From positions 1 through 36,837 of the forward strand of contig JASHPT010000110.1 in assembly GCA_030037955.1 (NCBI GenBank): a DNA stretch of 36,837 nt, given 5' to 3'. The stretch is from Thermoplasmata archaeon. GTDB lineage: Archaea; Thermoplasmatota; Thermoplasmata; Lutacidiplasmatales; UBA184. Positions 1 through 9,676 of the stretch are shown piece by piece. Each line of letters starts with the position of its first letter. Positions within the stretch are counted from its first letter, which is position 1. The notes beneath the pieces were generated by a model. That model had not been told where the DNA came from and did no database searches. It saw nothing but the letters and a program-made list of their open reading frames with translations. Position numbers and translations under genes: made by a program.

Positions 1-260
1 TACGTCGCGGCGGCGAGGCTCGCGGCGAGAGCCGCCGCGTTGAACGGGACGACCCAGAGCACGAAGATCCAGCTGTCGAAGATGAAGAAGCCGAGGGCGA
101 CCCACACCTTCGCGAACGGGCCGATCAGCCACTCTCCCCACGTGGGGCCGGGGTCCTCGAGGGCCTTTTGCCGGAGCGGTCCCTCGAGCTTCGGGAAATA
201 GCCGGTCGTTCGATACTTCGGGGCCGCAGGCGTGGGGGTGTCCCCGGGGTTCGTGGACAT
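1..260 (-). CDS. Small membrane protein, partial (C-terminus runs off the window)
   Basis: Minus-strand reading from ATG at 260 gives MSTNPGDTPTPAAPKYRTTGYFPKLEGPLRQKALEDPGPTWGEWLIGPFAKVWVALGFFIFDSWIFVLWVVPFNAAALAASLAAAT with no stop to the window edge. It has a hydrophobic segment and starts 20 bp after the OppF-like stop. It is not in the ORF track because it is open-ended. Confidence 0.65.
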   Translation of the reverse strand, partial: MSTNPGDTPTPAAPKYRTTGYFPKLEGPLRQKALEDPGPTWGEWLIGPFAKVWVALGFFIFDSWIFVLWVVPFNAAALAASLAAAT

Positions 261-279
261 CGATTCGGACGGGCCGCTC

Positions 280-1572
280 TCAGGGAAGGGCCGCCGCCAC
301 CGGAGACAGGGAGTCGCGGGCCGGGCTGCCGAGCTTGTCGCCGGACTCGAGCGGGGCGCTGGCGAGCGCCGGGGACTCCTCGGGCGCGCCGCCGGGGGTC
401 CAGGGGGCGGCGCCGCCGGCGCCCACGCCCTGGGGCCCGGGGTAGAGGTGGCAGGCCACCCAGTGGCCGGGCCGGATGGGGATCAACGGCGGCTCGACCT
501 TGGAACAGACCGGCATCACGGCCGGGCACCGGGTGTGGAACCGGCAGCCGCTCGGCGGGGAGGCGGGGCTGGGCACGTCCCCGGAGAGGATGATCCGCTC
601 CCGGTGGACATCCGGGTCGGGGATCGGGATCGCCGCGAGCAGCGCCTGCGTGTACGGGTGAAGCGGCCGGGCGAACAGCTCCTCGGTCGGAGCCCGTTCG
701 ACCACCTGGCCGAGGTACATCACGACCACGCGCTGGGACATGGCGCGGATGACCGACAGGTGATGCGAGATGAACAGGTACGAGAGGTCCTGCTCCTTCT
801 GCAGCCGCCGCAGGATGTTCAGGATCTGGGCCTGGACCGACACGTCGAGCGCGCTGGTCGGCTCGTCGAGGACGATGAAGTCCGGCCGGAGCGCGAGGGC
901 CCGGGCGATGCCGATCCGCTGCCGCTGGCCGCCCGAGAACTCGTGCGGGAACCGCCAGAGGTGGTCGGGGTTGAGGCCGACCGCCTGGATGAGCTCGGCG
1001 GCCCGCTCGTAGCGCTCCCGACGCGTCCCCATGTGATGGATCTCGAGCGGCTCGGTGATGATGTCGCGCACGAGCATCCGGGGGCTCAGGGAGGAGAACG
1101 GGTCCTGGAAGACGATCTGGAGCTTGGCCCGGAGCTCGGCCAGGCGCCGGCCCTTCATCCGGTAGATCGAGTACTGGTCCGCGATCTTCCGTATCTCCGC
1201 GAGCGCCTGGGTCTGCTCCGGCGCGAGCGCGGTCTTGGCTCCCTCGGCGCCGCCGTCCGTGCCGCGGCCGAGGATGTCGTAGAGCTCGTCCAGCCGGTGC
1301 GTCACCGCCGCCGACGGCCGGTAGTAGGTGTGTCCCGAGGTCGGGTCGATCAGTCGGAGCAGGAGCCGACCGACCGTGGTTTTGCCGCAGCCCGACTCTC
1401 CGACCAGGCCGACCGTCTCTCCGCGCTGGATGTCGAAGTTCACGCCGTCGACGGCGCGGACGTCGCCGATGTGCGTCGAGAACACGCCGCCGCGGATCGG
1501 GAACCACTTCCGGAGGTTCCGGACGACCAGCAGGGGGCCCTCGCCATCGTTCTCACTCAGCACGTGGGACAC
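280..1572 (-). CDS. oppF: Oligopeptide/dipeptide ABC transporter ATP-binding protein (OppF/DppF-like)
   Basis: Walker [11 protein letters not shown]-loop VFQDP, signature [15 protein letters not shown], Walker [13 protein letters not shown], and the C-terminal Opp/Dpp motif GCRFHTRCP. Confidence 0.93.
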   Translation of the reverse strand: MSHVLSENDGEGPLLVVRNLRKWFPIRGGVFSTHIGDVRAVDGVNFDIQRGETVGLVGESGCGKTTVGRLLLRLIDPTSGHTYYRPSAAVTHRLDELYDILGRGTDGGAEGAKTALAPEQTQALAEIRKIADQYSIYRMKGRRLAELRAKLQIVFQDPFSSLSPRMLVRDIITEPLEIHHMGTRRERYERAAELIQAVGLNPDHLWRFPHEFSGGQRQRIGIARALALRPDFIVLDEPTSALDVSVQAQILNILRRLQKEQDLSYLFISHHLSVIRAMSQRVVVMYLGQVVERAPTEELFARPLHPYTQALLAAIPIPDPDVHRERIILSGDVPSPASPPSGCRFHTRCPAVMPVCSKVEPPLIPIRPGHWVACHLYPGPQGVGAGGAAPWTPGGAPEESPALASAPLESGDKLGSPARDSLSPVAAALP

Positions 1573-1581
1573 CCCCGGGGT

Positions 1582-3230
1582 CTAGGTCGACCGAACGGGG
1601 GAGCCATGATAGAGATAACAGGCGACCGTGTGGTCGTCCCCCTCGATCGTCGTCGGCGGCCGGGCTCCCTTGCAGATCTCCATCGCGTGCGGGCACCGCG
1701 GATGGAATCGGCAGCCGGAGGGGGGATAAATCAGGTTGGGTACCGAGCCCGGAATCGACTCGAGGGTCTTGTTCGGATCGTCCATCCGGGGGATGGAGTT
1801 CAGCAGTCCCTGCGTGTACGGGTGCAGGGGCCGACGGAACAGGTCGTGGACCGTCGCGGTCTCCACGACGTTCCCGGCATACATCACGGACACCCGGTTG
1901 GCCATCTCGGCGATCACGCCCAGGTCGTGCGTGATGAGCAGGATCGAGCTGCCGATGTGGGTCTTGAGGTCCCGCATCACGGAGAGGATCTGCGCCTGGA
2001 TGGTGACGTCCAGCGCCGTGGTCGGCTCGTCGGCCAGGAGGAGCGCCGGGTTCGACGAGAGCGCCATCGCGATCATCACTCGCTGGAGCATGCCCCCGGA
2101 CAGCTCGTGCGGATACCCCCGGGCCACCTGGGCCGGGTTGGCGATCGTGACCCCCTCGAGCAGCGCGACCGACCGCCAGAACGTCTCCTCGCGCGCCGGT
2201 TTCCGCACGTGGCCGCGGATGCCCCAGAGGCTGTAGCCGAGTCCCCGGAGCCACTCGAGCCGGAGCCGCCGTCGCGCCGACCGGTCGGCCCCGGTGCTGG
2301 AGAGCACCCCGCGACGCATCTCCTCGAGGAGCGCCGCGTTCAGCTCGCGTCGGAGCCGGTAGACCCGCTCCTGCTGGCGTAGATAGGCCCGCTGGAGTCC
2401 GCCGACGCGGAACCGCTTGACGGCCTTCTGGAGCTCGGTCCGGGCCTCGTCCGGTCGCTGACGGGCCTCCTTGAGGATCGTGTAGGCCTGCGTCGCGAGG
2501 GACGGGTGTCCGAGCGTCTCCGCGAAGGCCCGGGCCGCCTCGCGCGTGGGTCCGGACTCCTGGACCGCCTGGAAGAGCTGGTCGATCGCCGCCGTCGTCT
2601 GCTCCGGAGTCGGGGGAGGGTGGAGCAGCTCCCCGACGATCTCGACCCCGCTGTGCAACAGCAGGGCCTCGGAGATCTGGTCGGAGATGGAGAAGATCGG
2701 GTTGAGGGCCGAGGAGGGTTCCTGAAAGATCATCGAGATGCCGGAGCCTCGCACGGATGCCATCCGCTCCTGGCCGCGGCGGATCCGCGAGTACTTTCGG
2801 GAGACCTTGACCCGGTTCGTCCCGCGGATCGGCTTGAAGGTGGCCTCCTGCTGGATGCCGGTGAGCAGGTCCGCCCCCTTGAACCGGATCTGACCCGACA
2901 TGATGCGGCCCGGCGGGTCGGCGAGGAGCTTCATCACCGAGAAGGCGGTCACGCTCTTCCCGCAGCCGGTCTCCCCGACCAGGCCCAGCGTTTCTCGTTC
3001 CCGGATCGTGAGGTCGACGCCGTCCAGGGCCTTGACGACGCCGTCGTAGGTGAAGAAGTAGGTCTTGAGGTCGCGGATGTCGAGCACGACGTTGGCGTCG
3101 GACATCGGACCGGTGATCAGGCGGGTGACACCGGAGGGGCCCCGGGAGGAGGCGAGTGGCGCGTCCGCCGCCGTCGGGACGCCGGGCATCGACGCGCTGG
3201 GAGGCCGAGGAACCTGATCGACCGCCATTC
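1582..3230 (-). CDS. oppD: Oligopeptide/dipeptide ABC transporter ATP-binding protein (OppD/DppD-like) with large internal insertion
   Basis: Walker [55 protein letters not shown]. Start taken at MAVDQVP (3230), directly after the upstream permease stop at 3233. Confidence 0.92.
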
Positions 3231-3232
3231 GT

Positions 3233-4387
3233 CTACCTCCGGAGCCTCGGGTCGAGGGCGTCCCGCAGGCCATCCGACAGGAAGTTCACCGAGATGCAGA
3301 ACAGGAAGAGCGTTACGCCGGGGAAGAAGATCTGCCACCAGGGGAACACACAGGGAGTGTACGAGCTCGCGAGGGAGCACTGCAGCAGGAACGGCTGGAG
3401 GTTCGTGACCGCGTCGGCGGCGATCGTCCCCCACTCGGGGAAGTAGACGCCGCTCGGCCAGATCTGGTAGCCCAGGAAGATGATGGCTCCGAGGAGCAAC
3501 GGGATCGTGCCGATGTCGAGGGACAGCTGGACGAAGACGGGGTAGAGCGAGTTCGGGATGATGTGCTTCCGCAGGATCCGCCCGGCGCCGGCGCCGCTGG
3601 CCCGGGCCGCCTCGACGTACTTCTGTTCCCGCGTGACCAGGACCTGCCCTCGGACGATACGGGTATAGATCGGCCACCACGTCACGACGAACGTGACGAT
3701 CAGGATCCCGACCCGGGCCTCGAGCGTGGTGAAGTAGATGCCGACGGCCGCGAGCGTGATCAGCACCAGGAAGAGGCCCGGGATGGCGAGGAAGATGTCC
3801 GTGAACCGCATGATCGTCTCATCGGTGTAGCCGCCCCGGTATCCGGCCAGGGAACCGAGTAACAGCCCGAGCAGCGCCCCCGTACCCACGATGGCGGCTG
3901 CGATCCCGATGGACCAGGGTGCGCCCTTGATCAGCCCGGCCATGATGTTGTACATGATGCCGAGCGACGGGTCGAGCGTCAGGGACCCGAGCGGCATGGG
4001 CCCGAGACTCAGCGGATGTAAGCTGATGGTGGGAGGCAGGACCGAGGGTTCCTCAAAGGGCACGGAGTAGCAGGGAGGCGTCCCGGTGGGCACGGTGCCG
4101 GGCTCGTACGTGCAGATCGTCTGCGTACAGCTGGAGTTCGTGCCTTCCGTGGCCGTGCTGGAGCAGTAGGCTTCCAGGTGGCTCGAGGGAGCGCTGTAGA
4201 AGGGGGAGTAGAGGGCCACGCCGACCCAGAAGAGCACGACGATGAGCCCGAACATCGCGAGACGGTTCCGCCGCAGGAAGTAGAACGTCCGCCGGTACTG
4301 GTCGAGTCGTGGGTTCGGGCGCTTCCCGGCCGTGGCCGAGCCCGAGGTCGGCTCCAGGGCCTCGGAGGGTGCCTTTCCTGCCGCCAT
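3233..4387 (-). CDS. oppC: Oligopeptide ABC transporter permease (OppC/DppC-like)
   Basis: Multiple TM segments and the permease EAA-type motif region (EAARASGAGAGRILRKHIIPNSLYPVFVQ). Confidence 0.92.
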   Translation of the reverse strand: MAAGKAPSEALEPTSGSATAGKRPNPRLDQYRRTFYFLRRNRLAMFGLIVVLFWVGVALYSPFYSAPSSHLEAYCSSTATEGTNSSCTQTICTYEPGTVPTGTPPCYSVPFEEPSVLPPTISLHPLSLGPMPLGSLTLDPSLGIMYNIMAGLIKGAPWSIGIAAAIVGTGALLGLLLGSLAGYRGGYTDETIMRFTDIFLAIPGLFLVLITLAAVGIYFTTLEARVGILIVTFVVTWWPIYTRIVRGQVLVTREQKYVEAARASGAGAGRILRKHIIPNSLYPVFVQLSLDIGTIPLLLGAIIFLGYQIWPSGVYFPEWGTIAADAVTNLQPFLLQCSLASSYTPCVFPWWQIFFPGVTLFLFCISVNFLSDGLRDALDPRLRR

Positions 4388-5545
4388 CTATCCCAACCGC
4401 ACCCGGGGGTCCAGGTAGGCGTAGAGTACGTCAACGATGATGTTCGCCGCGACGACGATGATCGTGAGGAGCAGGGTCGACCCGAAGATCAGCCCGAAGT
4501 CCTCCACCGGCTGGATGGCGATGGCGAACAGGTAGCCGATGCCGCGGAGCTGGAAGACATCCTCGATGATCGGGAAGCCGGTGATGAAGAATGCGAACGT
4601 CAGCCCCAGGATGGTGATCGTGACGTTGAGGCTGTTCCGGCCGGCGTGGCGGTTCACGACGACCCGCTCGGGCAGACCCTTCGCCCGCGCCGTGCGGACG
4701 AAGTCGAGGTTCATGACCTCGAGCATGCTGTTCCGTACGAACCGCAGGATGCTGGCCGTGTAGGTGTAGGCGATGACGAGCGCCGGCAGGATCATGCGCT
4801 GGACCGACTGCCACGCCAGGTAGAGGCCGGAGGGCGTGTTCCAGTGGATCAGCGCGTCGATCGTGGGGAAGCCCGTCGGCGACGTGTTCTCATGAGGTCC
4901 GATCCAGCTCGGTAAAGTCGTGGGAGATCCGGGAAGGCAGGCGGGCGGGGGCCAGGAGTAGTACCAGTCGAGGTAGTGGTAGGAGAGGCCGTTGCAGTCT
5001 GGCGTGAAGCCGCCGCTGAGCACGACGGCGGCCAGCAGCACGACGGCGGCGAGAAGGAACGTTGGAAAGGCGTAGCCCGAGAAGGAGAGCACCCTCGTCC
5101 CCTGGTCCAGGGGCCGGTTCCGGTAGACGGCCGAGAGGTTGCCGAGGGGAATGGCGATGGCCAGGATGATCAGCAACGACAGCGCGGCGAGTTCCAGGGT
5201 GTACGGCAGGTACCACCCGAGCACGGTCGCGACGGGCCAGGCCGTTGCGCCCAGCTTCCCCGTCTGCGTGGCATAGCTGTGGGGCGAGGTGTACCCCCAG
5301 TGTAAGGTGAGACTGTTGAGAATGTAGATGCCCCATTGCACCGGCACCGGTTTGTTCAGCCCTAAGGCCGCGATGGCGTGGTTCCACTCCGGGGTTCCCG
5401 GCTTCGCGTCCCGCGCCGTGGTGTAGGCCGCCACCCGGGTCGTGGTCGGGATCAGGCTGACCAGGATGAACGTGATCGTCATCACGCCGATGATGACGGG
5501 GACCACCAGCAGAAGACGCCGGACGATGTAGACCCACATCTTCAC
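4388..5545 (-). CDS. oppB: Oligopeptide ABC transporter permease (OppB/DppB-like)
   Basis: N-terminus MWVYIVRRLLLVVPVIIGVMTITFILVSLIP, typical of DppB/OppB, and the EAA-loop FVRTARAKGLPERVVVNRHAGRNSL. Confidence 0.92.
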   Translation of the reverse strand: MKMWVYIVRRLLLVVPVIIGVMTITFILVSLIPTTTRVAAYTTARDAKPGTPEWNHAIAALGLNKPVPVQWGIYILNSLTLHWGYTSPHSYATQTGKLGATAWPVATVLGWYLPYTLELAALSLLIILAIAIPLGNLSAVYRNRPLDQGTRVLSFSGYAFPTFLLAAVVLLAAVVLSGGFTPDCNGLSYHYLDWYYSWPPPACLPGSPTTLPSWIGPHENTSPTGFPTIDALIHWNTPSGLYLAWQSVQRMILPALVIAYTYTASILRFVRNSMLEVMNLDFVRTARAKGLPERVVVNRHAGRNSLNVTITILGLTFAFFITGFPIIEDVFQLRGIGYLFAIAIQPVEDFGLIFGSTLLLTIIVVAANIIVDVLYAYLDPRVRLG

Positions 5546-5608
5546 GGCCCCATCTCCTCCCGTAAGTCCCCGGAACCGCCGGGGGACCCCCAGCCGATTC
5601 GGGTGGCC

Positions 5609-5620
5609 CTATTTATTGAT
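5609..5620 (-). promoter_or_regulatory. Putative TATA box for the opp operon
   Basis: Minus strand reads ATCAATAAATAG in an otherwise GC-rich intergenic region, about 65 bp upstream of the oppB start. Confidence 0.55.
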
Positions 5621-5689
5621 TCATCGCCGGGCGGCTCGCCTCCGCCGAAGGGGGAACGTTCCCGCCATGCCCCCGGGGTCCCGCCGGGG

Positions 5690-6070
5690 CTACAGCAGCG
5701 GCAGGTCTCCCGTGATCTTGTCAAGGTCGACGTCGGGCGCCGGGCCCAGCCCCAGGCAGGTCCGGGTTCCCGGGGGAACCTCGGTAAATCCCGCGTCATC
5801 GACCCAGACGGACGGGATGCCGGCCCGGGATGCGCGGGCTTGGCGCTCCACCATATCGCCGAGCGAGGGAGATACGACGGCGATCTTCTTCTGTCCCTCC
5901 TCGAGCCATCGCTCCAGGGCCGCCGACTTGCGCTTCTGCTGCCGCAAGACCAGCAAAACGGCGGCGTGCGCCACCTGGACGGCGGCCTTTCCCGCCGTCA
6001 GCCGAATCTCTCCCCGGACGACCAGGACCATCTTGTACGAGCCCTTCCCACCGCTCCCCTTACTGGGCAT
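5690..6070 (-). CDS. pth2: Peptidyl-tRNA hydrolase, archaeal/eukaryotic type (Pth2)
   Basis: YKMVLVVRGEIRLTAGKAAVQVAHAAV and C-terminal VWVDDAGFTEVPPGTRTCLGLGPAPDVDLDKITGDLPLL match the Pth2 fold motifs. Confidence 0.93.
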   Translation of the reverse strand: MPSKGSGGKGSYKMVLVVRGEIRLTAGKAAVQVAHAAVLLVLRQQKRKSAALERWLEEGQKKIAVVSPSLGDMVERQARASRAGIPSVWVDDAGFTEVPPGTRTCLGLGPAPDVDLDKITGDLPLL

Positions 6071-6599
6071 ACTGAGCCTCCCGACCGGCCCGGAGGTCTT
6101 GGGACCTCCGCTGGGCCTGCTCGAGCTGGGCTTCCAGGGAGGTCCGGGCCGGGTCCCCCGAGGGTAGCGTTCGGAGCTGGTGCCGCAGCCGGCGAATCTC
6201 CCGGTCCGTCGCTTCCAGCGTTCGAACCAGGGTCATCGGATCCTCCTCCCCGGGCGAGGGCTCCGAGGCGGGACCGACCGGTGGCGTCTGGGCGAAGGCC
6301 CCTCGGAGCACGGCGACGACCAGGGCGACGGCCGCGATCGCGGCAAGAACCGCCTCGAGGAGCGGATCGCTCCATCCGGCCTGGAAGAGACCGCCCGGCA
6401 GGTTCCCGAGAACGAACCCAACGAGGATGGTCACGCCGACGCTCAGCACGAGGCTCAGGGTCCCGATCTCTACGACCCGGAGCAGGGCATCGGGACCCCG
6501 CACCCGCCACTCCGGGAAGGTCGCCTTGGTGAGAGCGTAGCCCGGGAGCCCGAAGACCAGGAGAAGGCCGGCGACAATCTCAGGAGGAGAGGCGGTCAC
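6060..6599 (-). CDS. Membrane protein, DUF1616-like N-terminus with C-terminal coiled coil
   Basis: Hydrophobic segments (IVAGLLLVFGLPGYALTKATFP; LSLVLSVGVTILVGFVLG) followed by a helical charged region. Overlaps the pth2 start by 11 bp. Confidence 0.65.
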   Translation of the reverse strand: MTASPPEIVAGLLLVFGLPGYALTKATFPEWRVRGPDALLRVVEIGTLSLVLSVGVTILVGFVLGNLPGGLFQAGWSDPLLEAVLAAIAAVALVVAVLRGAFAQTPPVGPASEPSPGEEDPMTLVRTLEATDREIRRLRHQLRTLPSGDPARTSLEAQLEQAQRRSQDLRAGREAQYAQ

Positions 6600-6611
6600 G
6601 TCGAGCCCGGC

Positions 6612-7949
6612 CTACGCCTTGAGCTCCCCTCCGGCGAGCTGGCGTTCCAGCTGGCGCCGGAGCTTCCGGTTGCTGGCGATTCCATGCGCGGCCTTCCGGG
6701 TCGTTTCCCAGAACTTGAGCAGCTGACGGACTTCCTGGGGCTTCTGCCCGCTGCCCCGGGCGATCCTCCGGATCCGGTCCCCCTTGATGACCATCGGATG
6801 ATCGAGCTCGTCGGCGGTCATCGAGTCCAGCATGGACCGGAACCGCCGGAGTCGGGCCTGGGAGTCCTCCACCTGCTTCTCGTCGACCTTGGCCGCGCCG
6901 AGCCCGGGGAACATGGAGACGATCTTCGAGAACGGTCCCATCTGTCCTAGGGAGTCCAGCTGGGTCCGCATGTCACGAAGGGAGAAGCGCCCGGCCATCA
7001 GGCTCTCCGCGACCTTCTCGGCCTCGGCCTTGTTGGACAGCTCCTCGAACCGTTCCAGCAGGGTCTGGATGTCGCCCATCCCCAGCAGTCGGGAGACGAA
7101 GCGCGTCGGGTCAAAGCGCTCGAGCTCGTCGAGATGCTCGCCCGTACCGATGAACAGGATCGGAGCTCCCGTCGCGGCCACGGCAGAGAGCGCTCCGCCG
7201 CCCTTCGCCGAGCCGTCTAGCTTGGTCAGGATGACGCCGGTGAGACCCACGGCCTTCTGGAACGCCTCGGCGCTCCGCCCGGCGGTCTGACCCATCGCGG
7301 CATCCAGCACGAGAAACGTCTCATCCGGCTCCAGGGCGGCGCGCATCCGCTGGAGCTCGGCGATCAGCTCCGGGTCGATGCCCGCCCGCCCGGCCGAGTC
7401 CACGACGATCGCCACATGCGGCGGCGCCCGGGCCAGGGCCTGCTGCACGATGCGCTCCGCTTTGGTCTCTTTTCGATCGGTGTAGAACTCGGCACCGACC
7501 TTGGCGGAGATCTGCTCGAGCTGGTCGATCGCGGCCGGTCGGTGGATATCGGCGGCCACGAGCAGCGTCCGGACGCCCTTCTTCTGGAAGTATCGGGCCA
7601 GCTTTCCGGCGGTCGTGGTCTTTCCCTGACCGAACAGACCGGCCAGGAGGATCTTGCGGGGCTTGACATCGAACGCCCGGTCCTTTCCGAGGATGCCGCG
7701 GATCTCTTCGTAGATGATCCGAACCAGGAAGTCCCGAACGTTCGCGCCTGCGGGCGGCTTCTCGTCGTGAGCCCTCCGTTTGACCCGCTGGGTCAGGTCG
7801 AGGGCGAGCTGGACATTCACGTCGGCCTGGAGCAGCGCGCGCTGGATGTCGCGCACCACCTCCGCGATGAGGGCCTCGTCGACCGTGTTGCTGCGGGCGA
7901 TGCGTTGCAGCACCCCGCGCAGAGACTTTCCGAGAGACTCTAGCACCAT
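6612..7949 (-). CDS. srp54: Signal recognition particle 54 kDa protein (SRP54/Ffh)
   Basis: MVLESLGKSLRGVLQRIARSNTVDEALIAEVVRDIQRALLQADVNV, GLFGQGKTTTAGKLA, AAMGQ, ILTKLDGSAKGGGALSA, and an M domain. Start placed at the internal Met (7949) by homology, not at the ORF-track start 8087. Confidence 0.95.
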   Translation of the reverse strand: MVLESLGKSLRGVLQRIARSNTVDEALIAEVVRDIQRALLQADVNVQLALDLTQRVKRRAHDEKPPAGANVRDFLVRIIYEEIRGILGKDRAFDVKPRKILLAGLFGQGKTTTAGKLARYFQKKGVRTLLVAADIHRPAAIDQLEQISAKVGAEFYTDRKETKAERIVQQALARAPPHVAIVVDSAGRAGIDPELIAELQRMRAALEPDETFLVLDAAMGQTAGRSAEAFQKAVGLTGVILTKLDGSAKGGGALSAVAATGAPILFIGTGEHLDELERFDPTRFVSRLLGMGDIQTLLERFEELSNKAEAEKVAESLMAGRFSLRDMRTQLDSLGQMGPFSKIVSMFPGLGAAKVDEKQVEDSQARLRRFRSMLDSMTADELDHPMVIKGDRIRRIARGSGQKPQEVRQLLKFWETTRKAAHGIASNRKLRRQLERQLAGGELKA

Positions 7950-8128
7950 GGGCAGACCGAGGGCACGTCCGTCCGGGACGCGTGGCGGTGGGAAGGCGGC
8001 GTGGGGGTCTTTACCCTTCCCGCCAGCGGCCGGCGTGTCCCGGCGGCCGGGCCCGTCCGTCGGACGGCCGGGAGGTCGCTCTCGCAACCGTCTTATTCGT
8101 CAGTAGGGAAACCGGGGGTGAGTAGCGT

Positions 8129-9586
8129 ATGGCGGCGGCAGCGACGCCCCCGGCTCGACCGACCCCGCCGAAGCTCAACCCGGTGCGGGTGACCGTGCCG
8201 GAAGAGCCGGTGGACGCCCGTACGGAGGATTTCCGGGAGATCCTCCACGCCTACTCGAAGGAGGATGCCGTCCTCGAGGCCAAACGGTGCATCCAGTGTC
8301 GCCGGCCCTGGTGCGTGGAGGCCTGCCCGATCTCGCAGGACTGTCGGGAGTACATCCGGCTCATCGCCGACGAGAAGTTTGACGAGGCAGCCAAGGTAAC
8401 CCTCCTCGACGATCCGTTGGCCACGTCCCTGTGCAAGGTCTGTTACCGGTATTGCGAGGAGTCCTGCGTCATCACCAAGAAGGGGGTGCCCATCGCCATT
8501 CGGCAGCTCAAGCGCGCGGCGCTGGAACTCGGGAACTCGGACCTCGCCTACGTCCCGTCGAAGCCCAAAGGACAGCGCGTCGCGGTGGTCGGCGCCGGGC
8601 CGGCCGGGATCATGGCGGCCTGGGAGCTCGGGATTCGGGGCTACTCGGTGACCGTCCTGGAAGCCGAGGACCTCCCGGGGGGTCTCATGCGGACGATCCC
8701 GGCGTACCGGATGACGGACGATGATGTTCGGACCGACCTCGGCCGACTTCGGAATCTGGACATCATGTGGAAGACCGACGCACGGGTCGGCCGCGGCCTT
8801 ACGCCGGAGAGCTTGCTGCAGGAGGGGTATCAGGCCGTGTTCGTCTCCATCGGGACCTCCACCCACCGTGTGATGGGGATCCCGGGCGAGGAGCTTCCAG
8901 GGGTGTACCCGGCCCTGTCCATGCTGAAGGCGATCCACCAGGGACACTACCCCGCCCTCGGCCGGGATGTCATCGTGGTCGGCGGCGGGGACGTGGCCAT
9001 GGACTCGGTCCGCAGCGCGGTCCGCTTGGCCCGGGGCGGGCGAGTCCGACTCGTGTACCGTCGGGGACGTGACGAGATGCCGGCCGACCGCGAAGAGGTC
9101 CACGGCGCGGAGCAGGAGCACGTGGAGTTCCTCTTCCAGAAGGCGCCGGTGCGGATCGTCGGGACGGACCACGTGACCGGTCTGGTCGTGCAGGCCATCG
9201 AACTGGGACCGCCCGACCCGAAGGGCCGCCGAACGCCGGTTCCGGTGGCCGGTTCCGAGGAAACGCTCCCGTGCGACACGGTCATCGTCGCCGTGGGCCA
9301 ACGCGCCGACCTCGACGGCTTTCCCGAGGAGCTCGACTTTCGGATCGCCCCGGGCGGTTGGCCGGAAGGCAAAGGCCCCGGGTACGCAACGGCGGTCCCG
9401 GGCGTCTTCGCGGCGGGCGGGAAGTCCGTCGTCTACGCCATGGGTACCGCGATCGACGCGATCAAGGCGCTGGACGAGTACCTGTGTCACCTTCGCGGCG
9501 AGACGCCGGGGCCCCGGCCGGACCCGTTCGGCGAGCCCATCGTCCACAAACTGCCCGTCGGATACACGGCCCCGATTCGTGAGTGA
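8129..9586 (+). CDS. gltD: GltD-like NAD(P)-dependent oxidoreductase (glutamate synthase small subunit family)
   Basis: N-terminal Cys-rich Fe-S region (CIQCRRPWCVEACPISQDC; CKVCYRYCEESC) and dinucleotide-binding GAGPAGIMAA and GGGDVAMD motifs. Could equally be NfnB-like or a partner of another reductase. Confidence 0.85.
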   Translation: MAAAATPPARPTPPKLNPVRVTVPEEPVDARTEDFREILHAYSKEDAVLEAKRCIQCRRPWCVEACPISQDCREYIRLIADEKFDEAAKVTLLDDPLATSLCKVCYRYCEESCVITKKGVPIAIRQLKRAALELGNSDLAYVPSKPKGQRVAVVGAGPAGIMAAWELGIRGYSVTVLEAEDLPGGLMRTIPAYRMTDDDVRTDLGRLRNLDIMWKTDARVGRGLTPESLLQEGYQAVFVSIGTSTHRVMGIPGEELPGVYPALSMLKAIHQGHYPALGRDVIVVGGGDVAMDSVRSAVRLARGGRVRLVYRRGRDEMPADREEVHGAEQEHVEFLFQKAPVRIVGTDHVTGLVVQAIELGPPDPKGRRTPVPVAGSEETLPCDTVIVAVGQRADLDGFPEELDFRIAPGGWPEGKGPGYATAVPGVFAAGGKSVVYAMGTAIDAIKALDEYLCHLRGETPGPRPDPFGEPIVHKLPVGYTAPIRE

Positions 9587-9676
9587 TCCGCCTCGGCCGC
9601 CGCTCCGAGGCTCCCCAGGCCGGAAGGTTGATACTGACCGGCCAGTCTCATTCGGCACTATCGAGGTCCGACGAAC

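Noticed and set aside
232-2382. 716-aa plus-strand ORF
   Set aside because: Antisense to clear OppF/OppD genes. Its composition (His/Arg/Asp-rich, no domain) is typical of high-GC shadow ORFs.
8093-9658. 521-aa minus-strand ORF
   Set aside because: Mirror of the GltD-like gene, with no coherent domain; coding evidence on the plus strand is overwhelming.
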